From: Salinibacterium sp. dk2585
GTDB taxonomy: Bacteria; Actinomycetota; Actinomycetes; Actinomycetales; Microbacteriaceae
Length of the DNA stretch: 64,000 bases
Reading direction: 5' to 3'
NCBI RefSeq assembly: GCF_008001035.1
Contig: NZ_CP042856.1
Location: 2,294,001 to 2,358,000 of the forward strand
Position numbers and translations under genes: made by a program. Positions 47,429 through 56,427 of this stretch are shown here, in pieces. The stretch's first letter is position 1, and every line of letters starts with the position of its first letter. The notes under the pieces are model-generated. The model did not search any database. It was not told where the DNA came from and was given only the letters and a program-made list of their open reading frames with translations.

Positions 47429-47715
47429 TTTGGGCTGCGCAGAACCCCTTGCGACAAATACGCCGCCGCCCGACGCAGCACCTCGTTCTCCTGCTCCAGC
47501 AAACGGATGCGCTTCTTCGCCTCTCGCAGCTCGGCATGTTCGGTCGAGCTCACCCCGGGCTTGACGCCGTCGTCGACCTCGGCGATCTTGACCCACCGCT
47601 GGACACAGGACTCGGAGATCCCGAAGTCCTTCGCGATCTGCGCAAACGACGCCTCACGGCGTCTTGCGATCGCGACGACATCATCGCGGAACTCCTTCGG
47701 AAACGCTCTCGGCAT
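47425..47715 (-). CDS. IS3-family OrfA (helix-turn-helix)
   Basis: 96 residues from the ATG at 47713-47715 with GGAAGGA upstream. A helix-turn-helix (FAQIAKDFGISESCVQRWVK) and a leucine-zipper-like tail (ELREAKKRIRLLEQENEVLRRAAAYL) are standard for OrfA of this family. It binds the IS ends and pairs with OrfB. Confidence 0.92.
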   Translation of the reverse strand: MPRAFPKEFRDDVVAIARRREASFAQIAKDFGISESCVQRWVKIAEVDDGVKPGVSSTEHAELREAKKRIRLLEQENEVLRRAAAYLSQGVLRSPK

Positions 47716-47764
47716 GGCAAACATCCTTCCAGAGGCGAGCATCTCGCCCCAGATCAGGAGTCAC

Positions 47765-50464
47765 CTAAACCTTCAGCAGTCCCGCCTTCCGATCCTGCTG
47801 GTTGCGGTAGATCAGTTCTTCTTGCTGGTCGTAGTAGCGGGAGTTACGACCCTGGACTTCCTTCTCCATCTCGGTTCGGCGAGCATCCAGATGCGGCACG
47901 AACCTCGCCTCGTCTACGGCGACGGGTGTGTCGCTCACGCTGACGCAAGCGAGATCAAGGATGTCGGCCACGTACTCGTGATCAAGCCAGTCCCCCTCAT
48001 CGGTAATGGCCCCGGCCAGCATGTACGACTCGGACACGTCGTCGTGCTTGGCCTTCATGCTGAAGGTCGTCATTCCCACCGTCAGCTCGCCACTTCGCCC
48101 CACGAGTGCCTTAACCGCGGCGCTAGCCCGAGCTGAGGCACCGAGGCTGAACACCAGCTCGCGGCTCGACGTTTCCCGTCCCTTTGCTTCCTGAAGCAGG
48201 TACCGGGCAAGCGGGCTGGCATAGCGGTATTGGTGTGCGTTATCGAGCGGCTGCGACTTGAAGTAGTAGCGACCAGTCGGGGCATCATCGACAGGTGAGT
48301 CATGCAGCACGAAGTGACGTCCATCGCCCTCAAACGTGGCAAGACCGCCCAGCTCGTGCCTGGTGACGGCAAGGAGTAGTCGCTCGAACTTGTTGAGCAC
48401 CTCACCAGATTCGGTGTCATAGGCCTTCAGCCGGTCTTGTACATGCGGGTCGAGGTTGTCGAAGACCTTCGCCTTGGCACGCGCCATCTCGCTGGAGATC
48501 TCACCGGAGTACTCGGTCTCTAGTCGCTTGAACGCTTCATTGAGTTCATCAGCTGTCCGGCAGCTAGTGAGAATGTTGCTGATGGACTTCTCGAAGTCGA
48601 GCCCGTCTTCGATCGCGCCGAGCACCTCGTCACTGGCACCGAAGACGCTCTCGAACAGGTGGAACTTGTTCGCGAGAAGCTCAAGAATCCGCTGCTCGGC
48701 GATGTTGCCCTTGTTCGAAAAGTTCACAACCACCACATTGTGCTTCTGCCCGAACCGGTGTGCCCGGCCGATGCGTTGCTCGACTCGCTGTGGGTTCCAC
48801 GGAAGGTCGTAGTTGACCACCATGGAACAGAACTGCAGGTTGATACCTTCCGCTGCCGCCTCAGTGGCGATCATGATCGTGCCCTCGGTGCGGAAGTAGT
48901 CCACCAACGCCTTACGCCGGTCGGCAGCAGGGATGCCGGTGATCAGGTCGCCGTCTTTGTTGGCCTTCAGCCAGTCCTGATAGATGGCAGCTGTTTCAGG
49001 CGAGTTATTCGAACCGTTGAACAGCACCAGCCCGTCACCACTCCCGATGTCACGCAAGTGACGGGCGATGTACTCCTGGGTCTTAGTGCTATCGGTGAAG
49101 ATGATCGCTTTCTGTGGCGCGCCAATCTCTTGGAGCCGGGCGAAGCCCTGGTCAAGCGCCTCACCGAGTTTGGCGGCCTTCCGGTTGACCGTGATTGAAC
49201 GTGCGAGGCTTGCGAAGCCACGCAGCTCAGCGACCTCGGCTTCGATTCGTTGTCGCAGGGTGGGATCGGCCACCACATCAGCACCCGGCCCGAACTCTTC
49301 TTGTTGGATCTCCTCGGCTTCTTCGACCTCGTCGCTCGTCAGATCGTCATCGAGGAACAGCCCGCCACGGGCGTCGCGTCGCTGGCCGGTCTCAAGTTCA
49401 CCGGCGAGCCGGTTGGCGATGTTCTCCAGGGTGCTCGCCACCGCGTAGGTCGACGAGCCGAGTCGCTTACGGATGATCAAGGCAGAGAGATGACGCTGCG
49501 AGCCGGCGAAGGCCAGCAACTCATCACGCTGCAAGTAGTCGTTGACCCGGTCGTACAGCCGCACTTCGTCCGCGGACGGCTCAAACTCGACCGTCAACGG
49601 CAGACGCTTTGTGAAGTGAATGTACTTGTCCGCATCCCGACGCAAGGTACGTTTCGAGATAGTCGCCACGCGGTCCGCCAGATCATCGCCCGAGTGATCG
49701 CGGTTCTTTATATACCGCTCGCGGAAAGCATCGAGCGAATAGAAGTAGTCCGGGCTGAACACCGAGACGAGGCCATACAACTCTTCCAGTCGGTTCTGCA
49801 GCGGTGTCGCCGTCAGCAGGATCGTCTTCGAGGCACCCGCCACCAGATGTGCGACTGCGTCCGAGACTTTGGCCTTGCCGTTCCAGTAGTTACGCAGCCG
49901 GTGAGCTTCGTCCGCAACAACCAAGTCCCAAACCTTCAGCAGCGACTGTTCATGACGCAGCACGAACTCGTATGAGCAGATGAGCACCTTGGGCGAGCGC
50001 TGTCTAGCTGGCGAAAGAAGTGAATCCTTGGACCTGGCGTCCAGTAGATCGGAAGGAATCAGAAACTTCTCGTGCAACTCCTGCTGCCACTGTTGCCGCA
50101 GGCTAGAAGGCGCGATGATCAGAATGTCACGCTTGCGTTCTGCCCAGTACTGGGAGATGACAATGCCCGCCTCGATGGTCTTCCCGAGACCGACCTCGTC
50201 CGCGAGGATCACACCCGGCAGGAACGGGGTCTGCAGCGCAAACAACGCTGCGTCAATCTGATGGGGCTTCGGCTCCACCTGCGCATCAAACAGCAGGCCG
50301 GCCAACTTGCCTACGTGGTCGTTCGCGTAGCTGCGCTGCAGCTCGTGAGCGTAGTACTTCGCCTGGTAGTCCGTAAGATCAGGCGCCGCCGAGCTGACGG
50401 ATGACGCGTCCTTCTCCCCCACCGGACTCCCTCCACAGCCGCTTGGACTGCGATTCCTGCTCAT
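47765..50464 (-). pseudogene. SNF2/RapA-type helicase, C-terminus cut by the IS
   Basis: 899 codons, ATG start. The helicase motifs are complete: ADEVGLGKT (Walker A, 88-96), DEAH (185-188), LTATPLQN, then FNGSNNS, IATEAAAEGINLQFCS and GRAHRFGQ. The last residues AGLLKV and the TAG stop are encoded by the IS end (47765-47784). The coiled coil that starts with LDARRTEMEKEVQGRNSRYY breaks off after NQQDRK; related helicases next to Mod/Res genes continue for roughly 100-150 residues. It may still be made and may keep ATPase activity. It was probably the first gene of a helicase - (lost genes) - mod - res - OLD operon. Confidence 0.85.
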
Positions 50465-50584
50465 CTTGCTTCAGGCTATCGACCACGGGAGACATCCGCT
50501 GCCCCCGATAAGGGGTGCAGTTGCGCGGACCGGTGCACCAGCGAACCTGCAACAATGTCCCTCACACGTCGATCGGGGGATCAC

Positions 50585-52705
50585 ATGGCGGCCGGGGGTT
50601 CTGCAGCACAGCAGGCGCAGCGCCTGAGCGCGCTCAGCGCGAGTTTCGCGCGCGAGGCGGCGAGCGCGAAAGCTGAAGCGGGCCGCTACGCCGCCGCCGC
50701 GATCGCCGAACGCAAGCTCGCCCACCGGCTAGCTCCGCTCCTCGCTCACGGCTACCACCTGCTCGCCGACCGCAAGTGGCCTGGCTCCAAGTCGGCCCAG
50801 CTCGACCTCATCGTCGTCGGGCCGTCCGGCGTGTGGATCGTCGACTCCAAGCACTGGAACGACTTCACCATCGCCGGCGGCAGCATGTTCCGTGGAGATG
50901 CGGATGTCACGGATGACGCCCTCCGCCTCGCCGACGTCGCCAACGACGCCGAGTCCGCCTTCGCAGAGGTCGGTCTCGCGCCCGGCGAAGTCCGAGCCGT
51001 GCTCGCCATGCACGGCCACAGCAAACGCATCGGCGAAGTCGGGCCCGTGGAGGTGGTCGGGGCCGACGACATCCACCGCTACTTCGCCAGCCGGGGCAAC
51101 CGGCTCAGCATCGGCGAGGTCGAACGCGTGCTCACGGTGGCCATGCAGCATTTCCCCGCCTACATCGGACCCCAAATCACCAGCATCCCGACCCTCATCG
51201 CCGAACCCGCCGTGCAGGAACTCATCGACGAGATCCCCGACGAGCTCTTCGCCGAACAGCAGCTGCTCAGCGAAGAAGAGGTCGCCGAGACGCTCACGAT
51301 CGCCAAGCTCGCGGAAGACATCGAAGGGTGGATGACGTTCCTCCACCCCAGCCAGGCGAAACTCGTTCGCCGCACGTTCAACGGCCCCGCGCGAATCCGC
51401 GGCTCCGCCGGAACCAGCAAGACCGTCGTCGGCCTCCACCGCGCGGCCTACCTCGCCCGCATGCGTCCCGAGGGCAAAGTGCTGTTCACGACCTTCGTCA
51501 GCACCCTCCCCGCCGTCATGTCGAACCTACTCGCCCGCCTCGACCCAGCGGTCGCCGACCGAGTCGAATTCGTCAACGTGCACCGCTGGGCCATTGACCT
51601 GCTCAAGGAGCGCGGCATCCGCCACAAGCTCGACGGACGCGGCGCGACTGCCCAATGGAAGAGCGCCTGGGCCTCGCTCGCCTCGCCCCATAAGGACCGC
51701 CTCGCCGCGCGTGCCGGCACCCGCGACGACGACTACTGGCGGGAAGAGGTCGAATCGGTCATCAAGGGCCGGGGACTCACGACGTTTGAGGCCTACGCCG
51801 AATGTGCACGCCCCGGCCGCAGCATCCGCCTCAACATGGACGACCGCCGCGCCGTCTGGGCCCTCCACCTCGACTACCAAGCGCGGCTCCGCGCCGCCGG
51901 AATCCACGACTTCAACGACGTCATCCTCCTCGCCGAACAGTCCCTGCAACGGCACCCCCTCGAGGGCTACAGCGCCGTCATCGTAGACGAAGCGCAAGAC
52001 CTTTCCCTCGCCATGATCCGGATGCTCCATCATCTAGTCGGCGACCAGCAAGACGCCTTCACGCTCATCGGCGACGGCCAACAGTCCATTTACCCGGGCG
52101 GCTACGTGCTCAGCGAGGCGGGCATCTCGCTCGCCGGACGCGGCGTCGTCCTCAGCGTGAACTACCGCAACACGGTCGAGATCCTCGACTTCGCCAACAA
52201 GACCATCGCCGCGACCGGCTACGTCGACATCGACGACAGTGCGCAGACACCGGATGCTGCGGCCGACGCGGGTTTCGAGGCGCTCGAGTCGCTGCGCCGC
52301 CACGGGCATCCGCCGGTCTTTGACCACTTCGCCAGCGCGGCCGAGCACGACGCGGCCATCGTGCGGCGGGTGCGGCAGGCGGCATCCAACGACGACACGT
52401 CGCTGGGCGATATCGCGGTGCTGTGCGACACCAACTACCAGGTGAAGAAGGCGCTTGCGCTACTGAAGACGGCCAGCGTCGCCGCCATCAACCTCGAAGA
52501 CTACGAAGGCACGCCAGTCGACCGCTTCAAGGTCGGCACCATCAAGCGGGCGAAGGGCCTCGAGTTCAAGGCGGTGCTGCTGCCGTGGACTCCCCCGCTG
52601 CCCACCGAACCCGACCCGAACGACGAGCGGATGCTGCGCGCCTACCGCGAACGCTACGTCGCCGCCACGCGGGCTCGCGACCGGCTGTGGATGGGGAGCT
52701 GTTGA
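50585..52705 (+). CDS. NERD-domain UvrD/Rep-like helicase with altered P-loop
   Basis: 706 residues from the ATG at 50585 with GGGGGA upstream; an ATG at 50555 is possible. The N-terminal NERD nuclease-related domain has LDLIVVGPSGVWIVDSKHW (Asp74, Asp87 and Lys89). The UvrD part has AVIVDEAQDLS, GDGQQSIYPGGY and the VNYRNT and AATRARDRLW motifs. The Walker A reads GSAGTSKT at about 273-280, where GxxxxGK(S/T) requires Gly; the codon is AGC instead of GGC. ATP use may be weakened. It is divergent from the broken helicase gene. Role: DNA repair or defence; not shown. Confidence 0.87.
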   Translation: MAAGGSAAQQAQRLSALSASFAREAASAKAEAGRYAAAAIAERKLAHRLAPLLAHGYHLLADRKWPGSKSAQLDLIVVGPSGVWIVDSKHWNDFTIAGGSMFRGDADVTDDALRLADVANDAESAFAEVGLAPGEVRAVLAMHGHSKRIGEVGPVEVVGADDIHRYFASRGNRLSIGEVERVLTVAMQHFPAYIGPQITSIPTLIAEPAVQELIDEIPDELFAEQQLLSEEEVAETLTIAKLAEDIEGWMTFLHPSQAKLVRRTFNGPARIRGSAGTSKTVVGLHRAAYLARMRPEGKVLFTTFVSTLPAVMSNLLARLDPAVADRVEFVNVHRWAIDLLKERGIRHKLDGRGATAQWKSAWASLASPHKDRLAARAGTRDDDYWREEVESVIKGRGLTTFEAYAECARPGRSIRLNMDDRRAVWALHLDYQARLRAAGIHDFNDVILLAEQSLQRHPLEGYSAVIVDEAQDLSLAMIRMLHHLVGDQQDAFTLIGDGQQSIYPGGYVLSEAGISLAGRGVVLSVNYRNTVEILDFANKTIAATGYVDIDDSAQTPDAAADAGFEALESLRRHGHPPVFDHFASAAEHDAAIVRRVRQAASNDDTSLGDIAVLCDTNYQVKKALALLKTASVAAINLEDYEGTPVDRFKVGTIKRAKGLEFKAVLLPWTPPLPTEPDPNDERMLRAYRERYVAATRARDRLWMGSC

Positions 52706-52754
52706 GCTAGGTGGTAGCGGTTAGCATCGGGCCGGTTCCTAGACCCCCAACAAA

Positions 52755-52820
52755 AGCAAAACCCCGGCCGTGTGATCGGCCCTCCGAGGAGGACTACAGG
52801 GACGGATCCGGGGTGTTCAT
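52755..52820 (+). ncRNA. Candidate abiF-type structured RNA
   Basis: The segment folds on paper as a closing stem ACCCCGG (52761-52767) with CCGGGGT (52808-52814). Inside are two hairpins, GGCCG/CGGCC around TGTGAT and CCTC/GAGG around CGAG, plus an unpaired ACTACAGGGACGGAT. It lies about 30 bases upstream of an Abi-family gene. The abiF RNA motif is a known structured RNA located upstream of abi genes, and this element has the same position and a multi-stem fold. The assignment rests on layout and memory of the motif, not on a covariance search. Confidence 0.6.
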
Positions 52821-52843
52821 AGATCAGCTTACGAGAGCGGAGC

Positions 52844-53180
52844 TTGAGGGTCAACGAACGCTGGGCCTTCTATGAGAAGCACTTCTCGCCGGAAAGACTT
52901 CGGCACTACGCCTCAGAATGCAGCGGCGACGTAGAGCGAGCCGCTGCCCTCTACGACTGGAACGCCGACATGTCGGCGGCGCTGTTGGAATCGCTGGGTC
53001 ACCTAGAAGTTGCCTTGCGAACGCAATTGACGGCCGTATGACGCTGGTCCACGCGAAGAAGGCGCGGCGCGGTCATTGGATATTTGACGACGCTCGAGAA
53101 CTCGGCCGAGACGGACGAGGCTCGAACAAGCATCTGTACCCATACGCCGACATCGCGACAGCAATCAGCCGTGTACGCAA
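52844..53180 (+). pseudogene. Abi (abortive infection) family gene, frameshifted
   Basis: From a TTG at 52844 the frame reads the Abi N-terminal pattern (LRHYASECSGD, ALYDWNADMSAALLESLGHLEVALR) and then hits TGA at 53041. The next part of the family pattern continues in another frame from about 53020: NAIDGRMTLVHAKKARRGHWIFDDARELGR...ATAISRVR. Restoring one base near 53023 would join ALRNAID. After about 53180 the similarity fades and the C-terminal HEPN region with its R-x4-6-H motif is not found, so the end is also lost. It would not make a working Abi protein. Confidence 0.8.
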
Positions 53181-53364
53181 GACATGCTCGGCAAGAGGCG
53201 CGGCCCCTCGGGGGAGGACCGCACAGCGCACCGGCTTGAGACTGATCATCTCGGAGGGGCCGAGCCAAAAGGCGAATCCTCCACAGTATGCGCACTGCGG
53301 AGCTTTCCCCGGCAAGACTGCTCGACGGGTGCGGCTAGCCGCAGCTTCCCTTTAGCTGAGCGCC
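53181..53364. other. Unassigned spacer
   Basis: No gene or clear repeat is seen between the decayed Abi gene and the lipoprotein gene. Short open frames occur on both strands but none shows family features; it may be a remnant of the lost Abi 3' end. Confidence 0.4.
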
Positions 53365-53913
53365 ATGACTCGAATAGGCCTCCTCGCTTCCATCACCGTC
53401 GCCGCTGTGTTGTCTCTCAGCGCTTGTGTCCCAGTGCTTCCGGCGACGCCGCGGGCGGTGGAGTCTGCCCAGGAGGACACTCCTCCCGTCGATTTCAAGG
53501 CGATGGTCGAGCTCGCTGATGAACTTCTCCTCGACTACTGGGCAGCCGTCGAGGAGGTATACGAATCGGAGGGTGCCGATTCCGATGCCCTGTCACGGGT
53601 CGCAGTACCGGAGACGGTCCTCGAAGAGCGAGCGGTAGCGCGGTCACATGCCGAAAAGGGAATCACTGTGGTCCCGAGGTACAGCGCCCACGCCACCCAG
53701 TTCGAGCAACTCTTCGCCCACGACGGCAAGCTCTACCTCGTCGTCACAACATGCATCGACTCGAGCAACGTGCGCATCGTCGACGACTCCGGCAACGAAC
53801 GGTTCTTGGACGCACCTATCCAGGTGAACGAAGTCACAATCGAAGCCGGTGACATGGCCTTCGGGGAGCTGCGCGTCGCCCGCTGGGGCATCCTCAAGGG
53901 CGCGGAATGCTGA
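53365..53913 (+). CDS. Putative lipoprotein, unassigned
   Basis: 182 residues, ATG start. A signal peptide with lipobox LSAC (Cys21) predicts a membrane-anchored exported protein. The mature part has a helical region (FKAMVELADELLLDYWAAVEEVYESEGADS) and a beta-rich second half with two cysteines (VTTCIDSS and GAEC at the very end) that could form a disulfide. I do not recognise the family. Its start lies in the defence region, but nothing links it to the neighbours. Confidence 0.75.
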   Translation: MTRIGLLASITVAAVLSLSACVPVLPATPRAVESAQEDTPPVDFKAMVELADELLLDYWAAVEEVYESEGADSDALSRVAVPETVLEERAVARSHAEKGITVVPRYSAHATQFEQLFAHDGKLYLVVTTCIDSSNVRIVDDSGNERFLDAPIQVNEVTIEAGDMAFGELRVARWGILKGAEC

Positions 53914-53960
53914 GATCACAGATAGTGACCCACCTGAGACCGCAGTGGTACACTTGCGCC

Positions 53961-54218
53961 ATGCCGACCGCCCGCCCCCGCTACCAAGTCACCGAGACCG
54001 ACGCCGTCGCGCGCGCACTCGACGCTGCCGCCCAGCTATGGCCAGGCGAGCCGCGGTCCCGACTCATTGTCCGCACCATCCTCGCCGGGGGCGACGCGCT
54101 CGCCGCCGATGCCAACGAGGCAGCCCGCAAGGAGGCGATCGCACGCGTCCAGGGTGCATACACGGACGCGTACGGCCGCGACTACCTGCGCGACCTCAAG
54201 TCCGACTGGCCAGCGTGA
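53961..54218 (+). CDS. VapB-like antitoxin
   Basis: 85 residues, ATG start. A short helical protein (VARALDAAAQLWPGEPRSRLIVRTILAGGDALAA) followed by a basic/acidic tail; it looks like a small antitoxin, though no classic AbrB or RHH signature is obvious. Its stop overlaps the toxin start (GTGA). Antitoxins of this kind neutralise the PIN toxin and repress the operon. Confidence 0.72.
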   Translation: MPTARPRYQVTETDAVARALDAAAQLWPGEPRSRLIVRTILAGGDALAADANEAARKEAIARVQGAYTDAYGRDYLRDLKSDWPA

Positions 54219-54598
54219 TCGCCCTTGACGCGAGTGTCGTGATCGCCCTCCTCGACGCCGGCGACCCGCACCACGACCGCGCAGCCGACCTGTTTCGCGA
54301 GCACGCGGCGACGGGATTCATCCTTCACCCCCTGACGCTCGCCGAAATCCTCGTCGGCCCCGTACGCGCCGGCCGAGCGCACCGCCTGCTCAGCGACCTG
54401 CGAGCAATGGGCATCATCAACCACGAGAGCCCCGCAGGCGAACCCCTTCTGCTCGCCGAACTCCGCGCCACGACAGGCCTCAAAATGCCGGACTGTTGCG
54501 TCATCGCCACAGCAGCGCACGCATCCGCCCCACTCGCCAGCTTCGACGAACAACTGACACGCGTCGCCGCCGACCTCGGGCACACCGTCGTGCGCTAG
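54215..54598 (+). CDS. vapC: VapC-type PIN-domain toxin
   Basis: 127 residues from a GTG at 54215 overlapping the antitoxin stop. The PIN acid residues are in place: IALDASVVIALLD (Asp5), LAEILVG (Glu), MPDCCVIATA (Asp) and ASFDEQL (Asp). VapC toxins cleave tRNA or rRNA with Mg2+. The pair makes a compact type II toxin-antitoxin module next to the Abi remnant. Confidence 0.9.
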   Translation: MIALDASVVIALLDAGDPHHDRAADLFREHAATGFILHPLTLAEILVGPVRAGRAHRLLSDLRAMGIINHESPAGEPLLLAELRATTGLKMPDCCVIATAAHASAPLASFDEQLTRVAADLGHTVVR

Positions 54599-54603
54599 CC
54601 TCC

Positions 54604-56007
54604 TTACTCGGCCACACCCTCCAACTCAGCAAACTTCGCCGCCATCGTCGGGTTCCCCCGCGTCAGCTTCTTGATACTCAAATCCTCGGCCTTGTCGTTC
54701 GCCAGCCGCAGGTTGTTCGCCGACTTGTGCAGCGCATCCTTCACCTTCTGCAGGTCTTTGATGGCCTCATCGATACGGTGCACGGCCTCGTCGAAACCGT
54801 CCGACGCGAGCCGCCAATTGCGCCCGAAGTGCTGCTTGAACTCAGAGATCCGCGCCTCGAAGTTGGTGATGTCCACGTTCTGTGCCCGCACCAGCTCCAG
54901 CTCGGTCTTGTACTCAAGCGCACTCATCGCGGCGTTGCGCAGCAGCGTGATCATCTGGATGAAGAACTGCGGGCGGATGACGAACATCTTCGGGTAGCGG
55001 TGCGAGACATCCACGATCCCCGTGTTGTAGAGCTCGCTCTCCGGCTCCAGCAGCGAGACCAGGATCGCGTACTCGCAGCCCTTCTCGCTGCGGTCCTTGT
55101 CGAGTTCCTTGAAGAAGTCCTCGTTCTTCTTCTTCGAGGCCGTCGCATCCGCCTCATTCTTCATCTCGAACATGATTGACACGATCTCGGTGCCCGCAGC
55201 ATCCGTGTCGCGGAAGATGAAGTCACCCTTGCTGCCGCTGCGCGCGTCGTTGTCCTTCTCGAAGTACGCGCGCGGGAACGCCGTCGCCCGCAGCCTGTTG
55301 AACTCGTACTCGCAGTGCTGCTCCAGCGTCTCGCCAACCATCTTGGTCGAGAGCTTCGCCTTCATGTCGCGCAGCCGCTCGATCGCCTCATCGCGATCCT
55401 TCAGCTGCACCTCAAAGCGCTCCTTGAGCGACGTCACCTCAAGCTGCTTCTCCAGCTGCACCTTCTCGAGCCCGTTGCGAAGCTCATCGCGCTCCTTCTC
55501 AACACCATTGAGCGCCTCGGTGAGTTCCAGCTTTTTCGCGACCTCGACAGACGACAGCCGCGACCTCAGCTCCTGAATCTGGGCATCCTTCTCCGACGCT
55601 GTCTTCTGCAGCTCGGCCGCGAGCCGCTCCGCAGCGAGGTCCTCAGCGGCCCTCTTGTCCCTGCGTGCCTGCTCCAACTCATTCGCGAGGGCGTCGCGCT
55701 GCTTCTCGACGAGCGCCAGCGCCTCCGTCACCGCCATCTTCTGGGAGACCTCGGATGCCTCGAGCTTCGCCTTCAGCTCCTGCACCTCCGCCGCACTCGC
55801 CGCCGCCGCATCCCTCAGCGCACCCGAGGCCTTCGCCTCAGCGAGTTCGAGCGCCGCCTTCTTCTCCTGCTCGGCGAGCGCCAGCCGCTCGTGCAGCTGC
55901 TGGTCGAACTCCTTGTCGCGCACCTGCTTCACGATGTCGGCGTAGCTCGACTCGTCGATCGTGAACACCGTGCCGCAGCCCGGGCACTTGATCTCTTGCG
56001 TGCTCAT
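54604..56007 (-). CDS. DUF2130 protein (coiled coil plus nuclease-like core)
   Basis: 467 residues, ATG start. The N-terminus has a zinc-ribbon-like CPGCGTVF. A coiled coil covers residues about 40-215. The C-terminal DUF2130 domain holds [39 protein letters not shown] and SIMFEMKNE, which resembles a PD-(D/E)xK nuclease core (Asp, then Glu-x-Lys). COG4487 proteins of this kind are widespread and uncharacterised; a DNA-ending or restriction role has been guessed. It converges with vapC. Confidence 0.87.
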   Translation of the reverse strand: MSTQEIKCPGCGTVFTIDESSYADIVKQVRDKEFDQQLHERLALAEQEKKAALELAEAKASGALRDAAAASAAEVQELKAKLEASEVSQKMAVTEALALVEKQRDALANELEQARRDKRAAEDLAAERLAAELQKTASEKDAQIQELRSRLSSVEVAKKLELTEALNGVEKERDELRNGLEKVQLEKQLEVTSLKERFEVQLKDRDEAIERLRDMKAKLSTKMVGETLEQHCEYEFNRLRATAFPRAYFEKDNDARSGSKGDFIFRDTDAAGTEIVSIMFEMKNEADATASKKKNEDFFKELDKDRSEKGCEYAILVSLLEPESELYNTGIVDVSHRYPKMFVIRPQFFIQMITLLRNAAMSALEYKTELELVRAQNVDITNFEARISEFKQHFGRNWRLASDGFDEAVHRIDEAIKDLQKVKDALHKSANNLRLANDKAEDLSIKKLTRGNPTMAAKFAELEGVAE

Positions 56008-56148
56008 CTCTAGATCCCCCTCGGGTCACTCCCCCACAGGCTAAGCGCCAGCGCCGTCATCCACCGAACGCGGCGCCGCTGCTCCGGCAACTCCCTGCCG
56101 CTTCTAGTGTTTTCGACGCGGCGGGATGACAATGAGGGAGTGATCGAG

Positions 56149-56373
56149 GTGACCGAACCACAGGTGTGGGTGCTGATCGGCGTGTTCGCTGCAGCGTTTT
56201 TTGCCCTGATCGGAATCGTCACGACGAACTTCCACAGGACGATGGAAGCGCGCTTCGAGGCCCTGTCGGCGCGCATCGACGGCAAGCTAGACGTGATGAA
56301 CCTCAAGCTCGAGAACATGGACCGCGACATCCAGGCCCTCTCGCGCCACGTCTTCGGCAGCGACCCGCGCTAG
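56149..56373 (+). CDS. Small single-pass membrane protein
   Basis: 74 residues from a GTG at 56149 with GAGGGA 8 bases upstream; earlier in-frame starts exist. One membrane helix (VWVLIGVFAAAFFALIGIVTTNF) is followed by a helical coiled-coil-like tail (MEARFEALSARIDGKLDVMNLKLENMDRDIQAL). Such tails oligomerise. No family is recognised. Confidence 0.65.
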   Translation: MTEPQVWVLIGVFAAAFFALIGIVTTNFHRTMEARFEALSARIDGKLDVMNLKLENMDRDIQALSRHVFGSDPR

Positions 56374-56427
56374 CCCGCGGCTGCAACACCGGCGGCCGCA
56401 AGACTGCGCGACTGCAACACTTAGGCA

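Larger units (their letters stand above)
46511..47784. mobile_element. IS3-family insertion sequence (about 1.27 kb)
   Basis: The ends are marked by an imperfect inverted repeat: CGGGACTGCTGAAGGT at both outer ends, then 2 mismatches, then GGTGACTC, giving 25 of 27 pairs. It contains orfA and orfB reading leftward. The flanks (ACCGAACA before 46511; CCTTCCGA after 47784) show no direct repeat, unlike a simple transposition, and the interrupted genes do not join up, so one flank has been deleted. The exact tip may be off by a few bases. Confidence 0.9.

Noticed and set aside
40479-52705. Gabija-like pairing of the OLD nuclease with the UvrD helicase
   Set aside because: The two genes are 8 kb apart, divergent and separated by an RM operon; the UvrD protein carries a NERD domain, unlike GajB.
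53073-53315. Short minus-strand frames after the Abi remnant
   Set aside because: No family similarity, no ribosome sites and no conserved context; treated as decayed DNA.
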